Assembly (NCBI GenBank): GCA_012515635.1
Contig: JAAYXZ010000019.1
Location: 1 to 40,741 of the forward strand
Direction of reading: 5' to 3'
Source: Elusimicrobiota bacterium
GTDB taxonomy: Bacteria > Ratteibacteria > UBA8468 > B48-G9 > JAFGKM01
DNA: 40,741 nucleotides
Part shown: positions 7,791 to 15,365 of the stretch, one piece after another
Numbering within the stretch: the first letter of the stretch is position 1
Layout of the letters: every line of letters starts with the position of its first letter
The notes under the pieces: model-generated
Seen by the model: only the letters and a program-made list of their open reading frames with translations
Told to the model about the DNA's origin: nothing
Database searches by the model: none
Program-made: the position numbers and the translations under genes

Positions 7791-10071
7791 CCGCTTGCCC
7801 TGCGGAGATGCCTGCGTCATTGGCGGGGATGTGGTGATGGCAATAGACAGAGAAGCCGTTCCGGCGTAGGTCGGTCCAAGCCATATTAAGGAGAAGGTTG
7901 TTCTGAAACACTCCCCCTGAGAGAGCTACGCGGGATATGTTCTTTTCCTTCCGTATTTTTTTACATATTTCGGTAATCATTGCCGATACGGTTTTATTGA
8001 ATCTGTAGGAGATTATCTCTGTTGCTGTCCCTTTTTTTATATCCGCTACAATCTCTTTTATGATAGGGGAAGGGTCTATGACGAAAAGAGCGCCGGGTTT
8101 GTTGATATTGAAAAGATACTTCTTGGTATCTGTCTTTTGGGCGGTCATCTCAAGGCATACAGCCGCTTCTGCCTCATAGGCAATAGTGTCTCTTATCCCA
8201 AGTATTGCGGAGATGCCATCAAAGAGCCGTCCCATACTGGAAGCAGGCAGACAATTGATGTCTTTTTTCAGCATCTCTCCGATATATTCTGTGTTGCGGC
8301 GGTGTTTTTTCGTAAAGGGGATGTTTTGGCGTAAAAACTCGTCTCCGAAGGCGGTGTATAAAAGGGCGGCGCCGATTCTCCAGACATCCTTGATTGCCTT
8401 TGTTCCGCCCGGAAGCGGTATGTTGTCAAGAAAAGCGTATCTTTCATATTGCGTGTAGTCGGTAATAAGAAACTCGGCGCCCCGTATATCTCCGTCTTCT
8501 CCGTAGCCGGTTCCGTCAAAGGCAATGCCGATAATTTTTTCGTTAGGCAGGTTGTTGTCCATCATACAGGAAGCGATGTGGCTGTGGTGGTGCTGGATGC
8601 CTATGGTTTGTAGTTTTTTTTGTTTCGCCAGTTCTATTGCAAATTTTGTGGGGATATAGTCAGGATGCAAGTCATACGCAATTATTTCGGGAGAGAACCT
8701 GAATATGTTTGTGAAGCGGTTGAATACATCGGAATAGAAGTTGAATGATTCCATATTCTCCTGTGAGCCGGTGTGCTGACTCATTATAATCTGCTCTTCT
8801 CTGCCAAAGGCAAATGTGTTTTTCTCTTCAGCCCCTGCCGCAAAGACCTGTTTTTTGAAGCGAACAGGGGTTGTTATCGCTTCAGGTGTATAGCCGCGGG
8901 CTTTGCGTATTATGTAAGGTTTCTTTTCAGGAGATAGCCTTAATACAGAGTCGTCGCAACCTGTTTTTATGGGGCGGTTGTTGGTAAGGATATAATCGGA
9001 GATACCTGCAAGTTTTTTTAATTCTTTTTTGCTGTCCTTGAATATAATGGGGCTGTCAGCGATGTTGGCGCTTGTGGCTACAATGACATCAGGACAGCCG
9101 AAGAAGAATAAGAGGTGGTGGACAGGCGTATATGGCAGAAAGAATCCTAAGTATTTGTTGCAAGGGGCAACCTCATCGGGAATATCAGCGTTTGCCCTCT
9201 TTTTTAGCAGCACCACGGGAGTCCGCCATGATGTTAGCAGTTGCTCTTCCTCTTTGTTGACTGAGCAGTGTTGTTTGATGGTTTTGATGTCTCCCGCCAT
9301 AAGGGCAAAGGGCTTGTCTCCTCTTTTTTTCAATGTCCGTAATCTGTTTACAGCAAGAGTGTTTTTTGCGTCGCAGACAAGATGATAGCCGCCCGACCCT
9401 TTCACTGCCACAATGGAGCCCTCTCTTATCAGGTCGGCGGTCTTTTCTACGGCGTTTACTCCTCTGCTTAATATACGGTTTTTAGTCAGGAATATATCAG
9501 GTCCGCAGGTAAAACAACAATTGGGTTGCGCGTGAAATCTTCTGTTAGCGGCGTCGTTATACTCCTTTGAGCATAAGGGGCACATCTTGAATATCGTCAT
9601 TGAGGTGTTTTTCCTGTCATATGGGATATTCTCGGTGATGGTATATCGGGGACCGCAGTTTGTGCAGTTGATAAATGGAAAGAGATGGCGGCGGTCTTGA
9701 CGGTTAAAGAGTTCTTTCAAGCAATCATCACAGACAGCAATATCGGGAGAAATCTCAGTTTGTATGGTCCCTGTAATGCTTGGGGTTTCAATAATGCTAA
9801 AGTTCCTTTCATTTTTTAAGGATACAGCGGGTATTACTGAAAGGGTGGTTATGCGGGACCGTGAAGGGGGCAGGGTCTTTATCTTTTCAATAAAACGCTT
9901 TATATTGGCAGAGAGCCCTTCCGCTTCAATATAAACTCCGTCTGCGGCATTACATACAAAGCCGGTCAGTTTATTTTCAACAGCATACCTGAATACCGTA
10001 GGTCTGAACCCTACCCCCTGCACTCTACCGTTAATTAGGAGTTTTACTCTTCTTTTTATTAAGAGAACCAT
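7756..10071 (-). CDS. hypF: Carbamoyltransferase HypF ([NiFe] hydrogenase maturation)
   Basis: Makes the carbamoyl group that becomes the CN ligands of the NiFe site. Domains in order: N-terminal acylphosphatase (LLINGRVQGVGFRPTVFR), two zinc fingers built from four CxxC pairs (CDDC, CTNC, CPLC, CFTC), a YrdC-like domain at about 200-390, and a Kae1-like carbamoyltransferase domain with the HHHSHIASC metal site. The 771-aa length is normal and every domain looks intact. ATG 10071 is used; a GTG at 10080 would add three residues. It overlaps the upstream M55 gene by 13 bp. The hydrogenase it presumably serves is encoded at 18.7-33.3 kb. Confidence 0.95.
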   Translation of the reverse strand: MVLLIKRRVKLLINGRVQGVGFRPTVFRYAVENKLTGFVCNAADGVYIEAEGLSANIKRFIEKIKTLPPSRSRITTLSVIPAVSLKNERNFSIIETPSITGTIQTEISPDIAVCDDCLKELFNRQDRRHLFPFINCTNCGPRYTITENIPYDRKNTSMTIFKMCPLCSKEYNDAANRRFHAQPNCCFTCGPDIFLTKNRILSRGVNAVEKTADLIREGSIVAVKGSGGYHLVCDAKNTLAVNRLRTLKKRGDKPFALMAGDIKTIKQHCSVNKEEEQLLTSWRTPVVLLKKRANADIPDEVAPCNKYLGFFLPYTPVHHLLFFFGCPDVIVATSANIADSPIIFKDSKKELKKLAGISDYILTNNRPIKTGCDDSVLRLSPEKKPYIIRKARGYTPEAITTPVRFKKQVFAAGAEEKNTFAFGREEQIIMSQHTGSQENMESFNFYSDVFNRFTNIFRFSPEIIAYDLHPDYIPTKFAIELAKQKKLQTIGIQHHHSHIASCMMDNNLPNEKIIGIAFDGTGYGEDGDIRGAEFLITDYTQYERYAFLDNIPLPGGTKAIKDVWRIGAALLYTAFGDEFLRQNIPFTKKHRRNTEYIGEMLKKDINCLPASSMGRLFDGISAILGIRDTIAYEAEAAVCLEMTAQKTDTKKYLFNINKPGALFVIDPSPIIKEIVADIKKGTATEIISYRFNKTVSAMITEICKKIRKEKNISRVALSGGVFQNNLLLNMAWTDLRRNGFSVYCHHHIPANDAGISAGQAVIALYSQYRKQ

Positions 10072-10850
10072 CGTTCCCACATCTCAAGAAAATCTTTGCC
10101 CTTTATCTTTATTGTTCTTTCGTTCACTTTCTCCACAAATAGGTTTTGACTGTGGGCGAAAGCGTCTGCAGAGGAGATGTATTCTATGGTAAGTTCGCAG
10201 GGTCCTTCAATTTTTGCAGGGGCAATCTCCTGTACCCGCTGAATGGCTTTGTATGCGCCGTCCTGTATCTTTTCTCGCGCTTTCACAGGGGCTAATGTTA
10301 TTGCGCAGGTTCTGTTAATGCCTTGCTTCACCGCAACAGCCTCTATGTTTGGAACATACTCTTTCGCTTCCCTGCAAGCCGCTTCATCGCCTGTGACCAG
10401 AACAACGGGTATTCCGAACCAGCCGGCGAGGTATGTGTTCATACCTATCTCTCCGATTGGCTTACCGTTCAAGCGCATCTGTATTATGGCGGTGCTTGAA
10501 TAAGAGTGGTTTAAGTTTCCGTCAGGGGTGCCGTTCATGGCGTGGTGCGAAAGAAGGAAATAGGCGTCCCATTTGCCGTTATGCAACTCCCAGAATTTGC
10601 CTACAGGGCGTCCGTGCAGAAGTTTTGCGGAGGGGTGCAGAAGTTCAGCAACCATTCCTCCCGGACCATGCCCGTCACATATAACAATCTCTGTGGCGCC
10701 TGCCCTTACTGCGCCTTCTACCGCTGCATTGACTTCAGCGGTAAGCAGTTCCTTCGCTTTTTCATAATACTTGCTTGAACTGTATGTTTGGCTGTCAAAA
10801 TCCACTACACCGGCAACTCCTTCTATATCAGTCATTATGTATATCCGCAT
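10059..10850 (-). CDS. M55-family D-aminopeptidase (DppA-like)
   Basis: Zinc peptidase family that removes N-terminal D-amino acids from short peptides. The 263-aa protein keeps the likely metal ligands D8 and E10 (TDIEGVAG), H61 (DGHG), H103 (SHHAM) and E134 (GEIGMN), and the probable catalytic H115 (LNHSYSS). Numbering follows DppA from memory. The start has an excellent ribosome site, GGAGGAGAG just before the ATG. No signal peptide is seen, so a cytoplasmic role in peptide recycling is likely. It sits between a cyclophilin-like gene and hypF in one unit; no functional link with hypF is known to me. Confidence 0.9.
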   Translation of the reverse strand: MRIYIMTDIEGVAGVVDFDSQTYSSSKYYEKAKELLTAEVNAAVEGAVRAGATEIVICDGHGPGGMVAELLHPSAKLLHGRPVGKFWELHNGKWDAYFLLSHHAMNGTPDGNLNHSYSSTAIIQMRLNGKPIGEIGMNTYLAGWFGIPVVLVTGDEAACREAKEYVPNIEAVAVKQGINRTCAITLAPVKAREKIQDGAYKAIQRVQEIAPAKIEGPCELTIEYISSADAFAHSQNLFVEKVNERTIKIKGKDFLEMWERWFS

Positions 10851-10869
10851 CTCTCCTCCTGTCTTTGGT

Positions 10870-11244
10870 TTAAGGTTCTTTTTTAATGGTTATGGTCTCT
10901 TCCGATGATATGGTCTCCAGTTTTGCATAATCAGATATCATCTCTCCTACAACTTCAACCGCACTGGCGGGGATGGGCTTTTCTCCTTTGCTGATAGGCG
11001 TCGGACCGAAGAAAAGACATAAGCACCTTCCCTCATTCCAGTAAGCGACATCCCCTTTGTTTACCTCATTGACAGCATTCTCCAGTTTGCTTGTGACCGG
11101 TATTTCAAAATAAATCTCCTTGCCCCATATTCTTGTTCTTGCGGTCAATGGGAGTGTATTGTAAATTTTTTCTGCCAACGGTGTATTTTTCATAAGCAAC
11201 TTGATTATAATATCGCCTGTTTGTATGATGACCGTTTTTTCCAT
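10870..11244 (-). CDS. Cyclophilin-like domain protein (TM1367 family)
   Basis: The 124-aa protein resembles the cyclophilin-like beta-barrel family typified by Thermotoga TM1367. The landmarks are a TARTRIWGKEIYFEIPV-type segment, GDVAYWNEGRCLCLFFGPTPIS, and the ending SAVEVVGEMISDY. Members have the cyclophilin fold but not clearly its prolyl isomerase residues, and their role is unknown. The start has AGGAA upstream. It is the first gene of the probable operon with the M55 peptidase (19-bp gap) and hypF. Confidence 0.75.
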   Translation of the reverse strand: MEKTVIIQTGDIIIKLLMKNTPLAEKIYNTLPLTARTRIWGKEIYFEIPVTSKLENAVNEVNKGDVAYWNEGRCLCLFFGPTPISKGEKPIPASAVEVVGEMISDYAKLETISSEETITIKKEP

Positions 11245-11288
11245 AATTCGTTCCTGTAATATGCGTTAACAGGGAATATTTGTATGAG

Positions 11289-11328
11289 GGCAGAGGTTCT
11301 TATGTCTCTGCCTGCCGTGTCTTTTTTT
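11289..11328 (+). terminator. Hairpin with downstream T-run (terminator-like)
   Basis: GGCAGAG (11289-11295) pairs perfectly with CTCTGCC (11306-11312) around a 10-base loop. A T-run follows at 11322-11328, nine bases after the stem. The gap is long for a standard intrinsic terminator and no plus-strand gene lies upstream. It may instead be part of the cyclophilin leader on the other strand. Confidence 0.25.
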
Positions 11329-11385
11329 ATCGTGTAAATTATATCATATCTTTGAAAGGTAGATAATAGCGGTATGTGTTTAAGG

Positions 11386-11458
11386 GCGAAGCAGGTCTCT
11401 GTTCGGCTATAACGGCGGGCTTGTTTCCTTTGACATTAAGCAGAGAGAGATTATTCGC
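11386..11458. repeat. Discontinuous inverted repeat, possible structured RNA
   Basis: GCGAA (11386-11390) and TCTCTG (11396-11401) are matched in inverted order by CAGAGA (11441-11446) and TTCGC (11454-11458). They could form a two-helix hairpin with a small internal loop and a 39-base apical region. It does not match the SRP, 6S or tmRNA signatures I know. Confidence 0.3.
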
Positions 11459-11483
11459 TGTCGGGTGTTTTTTTGTCCATTAT

Positions 11484-11513
11484 TTGCCTTGCTCTAATAA
11501 AATCTGGTAATAT
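11484..11513 (+). promoter_or_regulatory. Predicted promoter of dnaX
   Basis: TTGCCT (11484-11489) and TAATAT (11508-11513) are 18 bp apart. The start would lie about 28 bases before the dnaX ATG, leaving room for its TAGGAG ribosome site. The boxes are only moderately close to consensus. Confidence 0.35.
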
Positions 11514-11548
11514 GTTATGATTCTGATTACTTTTGGTTAGGAGCGAAT

Positions 11549-13132
11549 ATGTATCTGGTGCTTGCAAGAAAATATAGACCTAAAAACTTTGAAGAGGTGT
11601 GGGGACAGGGGCCTATTATAGATGTGTTGAAAAAGGCAATAAAAGAAGAACGCACAGCTCATGCCTATCTGTTTTCGGGTCCGAGAGGGACAGGGAAAAC
11701 ATCTGTGGCAAGGGTATTTGCCAAAGCGCTTAATTGCGAGAAGAACTCTATCGGTAAACCGTGTGATAAATGCGAGATATGCAGGAATATTGCGGCAGGA
11801 AGTTCTATGGATGTCCTTGAGATAGATGCCGCGTCAAACAGAGGTATAGACGAGATAAGAAGTTTGCGGGAAAATGTGAACCTAACGCCTTCAAGCGCAA
11901 GGTTTAAAATCTATATCATTGATGAGGTGCATATGCTTACCGAACCTGCGTGGAATGCCCTCTTGAAAACCCTTGAAGAGCCGCCAGATTACGTAAAATT
12001 TTTCTTAGCCACGACTGCTCCGGAGAAGATACCCTCTACGATTCTGTCCAGATGCCAGAGGTTCAATTTCAAGCCCTTTGAACAGGGTGAACTTATCAAG
12101 CGGTTGAAAGAGATATGTAAAAAAGAGGGTTTTACGATAGAGGATGAAGCCCTTAAAGCGGTGTATGATTTTTCAGGGGCGTCTATGAGAGATGCTCTCA
12201 GTGTTCTTGACCAACTCTTTGTCAATGCGGAAGATAATAATGTAACGTATCACGGTGTCAAGGAGTTTCTCGGGCTTGTTGAAGAGAAGAGTGTAGGAGA
12301 GATATTGATGCTTGTCAGAGAAAAGGATGTAAAACAACTTTTGGTGCTTTTTCACTCGCTCCTTGCTGAAGGGAAAGACCCTGCGGTTATAATGGAGGGC
12401 ATCATAAAGAGGTTCAAGGGGATTATATTGGAGAGGATGAGCGTAGGCGAAACAACTCCAAGCGAAGAAGATAAAACTTTATACGGATTGTTTGAAGGCG
12501 TTGAGACAGAGGTTCTTTTAAGCGCGGTGTCGCTGGTCATAGAATATAAAAACAGGTTGCGGGTGGAGAATATTCCTGTGGTGCTTTCGGAGATACTTTT
12601 GATTAAACTGGCGCAGATTTTGGGGGGAGATACTGCCTTGCCGCAAAAGACAGCAGAGAGAAAAGAGGGGAAAGTTCAGCCCAAGAGCAAGCAGGTTGCT
12701 AAGGATGGCGATATCTTTGTATCGGAGAGGACAGTGAAAGAAAAACCTGCGGAGAGGGAAGATGTTGTGGAAGGCAAGGCGTCCCTGAAGAACGAAGAGG
12801 AGGTTTTGGCTCAGTGGAAAAACATTTTGTCGGAGGTTAAAAAAGCGAAAGCCACATTGGAAGCGGCAGTGAGGGAAGGGTCTCCTGTGAGTTTTAAAAA
12901 TAACACGCTGGTTATAAGTTTTGGCAGTAAATATGAGTTTCATAAGTCATTGGTTGAAGGCAAGCAGAGCAATATTAAAATTATAGAGGGGGCGATTACT
13001 AAAATAACAGGGGTAAAGGATGTTAATGTGAGTTTGGTGAGCGAGGGGGAACAGGAGTCGCCGATGGATAACGGTGATGTGAAAAAAATAGTGGATTTTT
13101 TTGGCGGGGAAATAATAAATGTGGAGGAATAA
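11549..13132 (+). CDS. dnaX: DNA polymerase III subunit gamma/tau
   Basis: Clamp-loader ATPase. The 527-aa protein begins MYLVLARKYRP, the family's usual start. It has Walker A GPRGTGKT (44-51), a zinc module with C63, C72, C75 and C78, a DEVHML Walker B variant and the SRC sensor/arginine finger. Residues from about 365 on are lysine- and glutamate-rich, as in the tau linker, ending in a short C-terminal domain. No slippery A-run for a gamma-form frameshift was recognised. TAGGAG precedes the start. It overlaps ebfC by one base (TAATG); dnaX-ebfC-recR is a very conserved bacterial trio. Confidence 0.95.
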   Translation: MYLVLARKYRPKNFEEVWGQGPIIDVLKKAIKEERTAHAYLFSGPRGTGKTSVARVFAKALNCEKNSIGKPCDKCEICRNIAAGSSMDVLEIDAASNRGIDEIRSLRENVNLTPSSARFKIYIIDEVHMLTEPAWNALLKTLEEPPDYVKFFLATTAPEKIPSTILSRCQRFNFKPFEQGELIKRLKEICKKEGFTIEDEALKAVYDFSGASMRDALSVLDQLFVNAEDNNVTYHGVKEFLGLVEEKSVGEILMLVREKDVKQLLVLFHSLLAEGKDPAVIMEGIIKRFKGIILERMSVGETTPSEEDKTLYGLFEGVETEVLLSAVSLVIEYKNRLRVENIPVVLSEILLIKLAQILGGDTALPQKTAERKEGKVQPKSKQVAKDGDIFVSERTVKEKPAEREDVVEGKASLKNEEEVLAQWKNILSEVKKAKATLEAAVREGSPVSFKNNTLVISFGSKYEFHKSLVEGKQSNIKIIEGAITKITGVKDVNVSLVSEGEQESPMDNGDVKKIVDFFGGEIINVEE

Positions 13133-13422
13133 TGGCAAACATATTTGATAATTTAAAGCAGATTGGGCAGTTGAAACAGCAGGCGTCGCAATTTGAGCGG
13201 ATTTTGCGTTCTAAGACAGTTGAGGCGTCTTCACCAAAAGGAGAGATTAAACTTACTATTAACGGGAAGATGGAACTTCTCTCAATAGAGATTTCTCCTG
13301 ATGTTTTGAGACCTGAGAACAAAGCATATCTTGAGAAATTGTTTAAAAACACATTCAGTTCCGCTCAAAGAGAGATAGAGAAGATAATAGGTTCTGAGAT
13401 GAAGTCAACGCTGGGGTTTTAA
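13132..13422 (+). CDS. ebfC: Nucleoid-associated protein, YbaB/EbfC family
   Basis: Small DNA-binding dimer found between dnaX and recR in many bacteria. The 96-aa protein has the N-terminal coiled helix (NLKQIGQLKQQASQF), the central strands (GEIKLTINGKMELLSIEIS) and a helical C-terminus (LEKLFKNTFSSAQREIEK). Length is usual. Its start codon overlaps the dnaX stop, and recR follows after four bases, so the three are almost certainly co-transcribed. Confidence 0.92.
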   Translation: MANIFDNLKQIGQLKQQASQFERILRSKTVEASSPKGEIKLTINGKMELLSIEISPDVLRPENKAYLEKLFKNTFSSAQREIEKIIGSEMKSTLGF

Positions 13423-13426
13423 TAAG

Positions 13427-14020
13427 ATGAGATATTATCCTGAAAAAGTTGAAAAACTTATAGAGAAACTTATTAAATTTCCGGGTGTAGGGCCGCGGAG
13501 CGCGGAGAGGATAGCCCAATATATTCTTGAAGAGGACGACTGCGTTGTTCTTGCTCTGGCGGAGAATCTTATCGCTATCAAAAAAGATATATGCCTGTGC
13601 AAGAAGTGTTTTAATCTCTCTGAAGGCGAGATATGCGATATATGTAAAGATGAGAGCAGGGAAAAAGTGTTATGTGTTATTGAGGAAGTAAAGGACCTTG
13701 TTTTTATAGAGAAGACAGGATTTAAAGGGGTTTACCATGTTCTCGGAGGGAATATCTCTCCCTTGGAAAAGATTTCGCCTGATAAACTAACCATACCTCA
13801 AATGACAGAACGGCTTCGCAAAGAACCCGTTGAGGAGGTTATAATTGCAACAAATCCAACGCCGGAAGGAGAAAATACGGCTTTGCTTATCTCCGAAATA
13901 TTGAAAAAAATGGGTATCAAACATTCGCGTATTGCTTATGGGTTGCCTGTTGGAGCGGAGATAGAGTATGTTGGAACACAAACCCTTAAAAAAGCGTTGG
14001 AAGACAGGAAATTGTTGTAA
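13427..14020 (+). CDS. recR: Recombination protein RecR
   Basis: Works with RecO/RecF to load RecA at gaps. The 197-aa protein has the N-terminal helix-hairpin-helix (LIKFPGVGPRSAERIA), a four-cysteine zinc finger (CKKC...CDIC), a Toprim domain beginning at LCVIEEVKDL with the ATNPTPEGENTA motif, and the C-terminal RIAYGLPVGAEIEY Walker-B-like segment. It is full length. A lipid acyltransferase gene follows after 16 bp. Confidence 0.95.
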   Translation: MRYYPEKVEKLIEKLIKFPGVGPRSAERIAQYILEEDDCVVLALAENLIAIKKDICLCKKCFNLSEGEICDICKDESREKVLCVIEEVKDLVFIEKTGFKGVYHVLGGNISPLEKISPDKLTIPQMTERLRKEPVEEVIIATNPTPEGENTALLISEILKKMGIKHSRIAYGLPVGAEIEYVGTQTLKKALEDRKLL

Positions 14021-14036
14021 TAAGAGTAACAAACAA

Positions 14037-14924
14037 ATGCGGAAAATGTATTATACTCTGCTTTATTATGCGATGTTATTGATGGGGAGATGGTTTCCAC
14101 GGCCGCTTTTATATTGGTGCGCGAGAAGAGCGGCAGAGATAAGGTATATCTTTCAGCCAAATCTTAGGAAGACAGTAAAAGAGAATATAAGGATAGTGCT
14201 TGAATACAGAAAAACAACAAGGGGGCAGTCCTATACAGAAGAAGAACTACATAGGTTAGTTAAAAATGCATTCCATAATTTTGGGGTATATTTGGCAGAT
14301 TTTTTTTATATACCCAGATGGAGTAACCGATTGATTGAAAGACAAGTGCAGATTGAAGGGATAGAACTTCTTGATGAGCATCTGGCAGGCGGTAATGGGG
14401 TGATTGCCCTTACGGGGCATATAGGCAATTGGGAGTTGTCAGGAGTTATCGCTGCTATTTTGGGATATAAGGTTACTGCGGTAGCCATACCATATCTGAA
14501 TTCCTCTGTTACGGGCATATGCAATAGAATAAGAAACTCGCAAGGGCTTGAGGTGATACTTACAGGAGAAAATCCTAAAAAACTCTTAAAGACATTTAAA
14601 GAAAACAGGGTCCTTGCGGTTTTGGGAGACAGGGTGTTTACAGAGAAAGGAATGAATATAAAATTCTTAGGTGTTGATGCTGTGCTTCCCCGTGGACCTG
14701 CAACGCTTGCAATAAGGATGAAAACACCGCTCGTTGCCGGGTTTTTTGTAAAAGAGGACCACGGTTATCGGTTCTTCTTTCAAAGGATACCGTTGCCTCC
14801 TCCGTCTCCCACAGAAGAGGAGAAGATAGATTTCCTTGTATCCAAAGGAGCGGAGGTGCTGGAACAAGTTATAATGGACTATCCTGACCAATGGCTGAAT
14901 TTTGCCCCTATTAGAAATCTTTAA
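14037..14924 (+). CDS. Lysophospholipid acyltransferase, LpxL/HtrB family
   Basis: Family of membrane-anchored enzymes that add secondary acyl chains to lipid A. The 295-aa protein has the HX4E catalytic motif HIGNWE (H128, E133), a later LGDRVFTEKGMNIKFLGV segment with the family's conserved Arg/Asp region, and a hydrophobic N-terminal helix. The ATG at 14037 is chosen because upstream codons lie inside recR; its ribosome site is weak. In this genome it argues for an outer membrane with lipid A or a related lipid. It converges on the next gene with a 4-bp overlap. Confidence 0.85.
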   Translation: MRKMYYTLLYYAMLLMGRWFPRPLLYWCARRAAEIRYIFQPNLRKTVKENIRIVLEYRKTTRGQSYTEEELHRLVKNAFHNFGVYLADFFYIPRWSNRLIERQVQIEGIELLDEHLAGGNGVIALTGHIGNWELSGVIAAILGYKVTAVAIPYLNSSVTGICNRIRNSQGLEVILTGENPKKLLKTFKENRVLAVLGDRVFTEKGMNIKFLGVDAVLPRGPATLAIRMKTPLVAGFFVKEDHGYRFFFQRIPLPPPSPTEEEKIDFLVSKGAEVLEQVIMDYPDQWLNFAPIRNL

Positions 14925-15136
14925 GTGTCTTCAGGGTAGCCCTTTTGAGCCATCTCAAGCATTTTGAATCCTTTGTTCAGCCGTTCTTCATCATCATTCG
15001 GGTCTAAAAGTAAAACCTCGTCATCTTCATAATAATGGCTATAAGAAATGTCTTTCAACCGCACACCTTTTCGCTTGAGTTCATATAACTTCTCAATAAC
15101 AGCATTGGTCGTAAAAGATATAGATATAGGGCCCAT
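14921..15136 (-). CDS. Hypothetical 71-aa acidic protein
   Basis: The frame is open to 15199, but ATG 15136 is clear: AAAGGAGGTGATAACC precedes it. The product starts MGPISISFTTNAVIEKLY. It has a basic patch (ELKRKGVRLKD), then an acidic centre (YYEDDEVLLLDPNDDEERLNK region) and a helical end (FKMLEMAQKG). No membrane segment, cysteine or known motif is seen. It has its own strong promoter and a leader of roughly 190 bases. It might be a small regulator or antitoxin-like protein, but no partner gene is adjacent. Family not recognised. Confidence 0.65.
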   Translation of the reverse strand: MGPISISFTTNAVIEKLYELKRKGVRLKDISYSHYYEDDEVLLLDPNDDEERLNKGFKMLEMAQKGYPEDT

Positions 15137-15138
15137 GG

Positions 15139-15153
15139 TTATCACCTCCTTTT
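15139..15153 (-). promoter_or_regulatory. Near-perfect ribosome binding site of the 71-aa gene
   Basis: AAAGGAGGTGAT, read on the minus strand, is complementary to essentially the whole 3' end of 16S rRNA. It is far stronger than other sites in the window and fixes the start at 15136. Confidence 0.75.
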
Positions 15154-15201
15154 GAACAAATAAGAGGAAAATGCCGCTATAAAAGAATAATAGAAACAAC
15201 G

Positions 15202-15217
15202 GCAGTAAAAAAACTGC
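15202..15217. repeat. Short hairpin in the leader of the 71-aa gene
   Basis: GCAGT (15202-15206) and ACTGC (15213-15217) pair around a six-base loop. Read as RNA from the minus strand, the loop is all U. It lies midway between promoter and start codon. Confidence 0.35.
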
Positions 15218-15278
15218 TGTCTTGATAATAGATGTAATGTTAGATATTCGGGGATTGAAATATAAGAATGGCTATAAT

Positions 15279-15325
15279 TTGAATTTGGTGTTTCGGTTGT
15301 CAAAGAACACCAGAACCTGATTCAA
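15279..15325. repeat. Extended imperfect hairpin at the start of the 71-aa gene transcript
   Basis: The outer arms TTGAAT (15279-15284) and ATTCAA (15320-15325) enclose inner arms TGGTGTT (15286-15292) and AACACCA (15306-15312). On the minus strand it would occupy the first 45 or so bases of the predicted transcript. No U-run follows on either strand, so it is not a standard terminator. Confidence 0.45.
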
Positions 15326-15329
15326 TTGT

Positions 15330-15358
15330 ATGATACCTGTTTCAATAGGCATTGTCAA
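15330..15358 (-). promoter_or_regulatory. Strong predicted promoter of the 71-aa gene
   Basis: On the minus strand, TTGACA (15353-15358, perfect) and TATCAT (15330-15335, five of six) are 17 bp apart. The promoter sits just past the alaC stop at 15366 and points to the 71-aa gene. The start would be near 15323. Confidence 0.65.
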
Positions 15359-15365
15359 GGGTTTG

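Larger units (their letters stand above)
11245..11548. other. 304-bp gene-free stretch between divergent transcription units
   Basis: No ORF with coding character is seen. The stretch holds a GC-rich hairpin with a T-run (11289-11328), a discontinuous inverted repeat (11386-11458) and a likely dnaX promoter (11484-11513). Because dnaX is sometimes preceded by the SRP RNA gene, I looked for the conserved SRP loop on both strands and did not find it. No tRNA-like arms are seen. Confidence 0.6.

Noticed and set aside
15273..15278. Perfect TATAAT on the plus strand
   Set aside because: No -35 box at a suitable distance, and nothing on the plus strand downstream except antisense of alaC.
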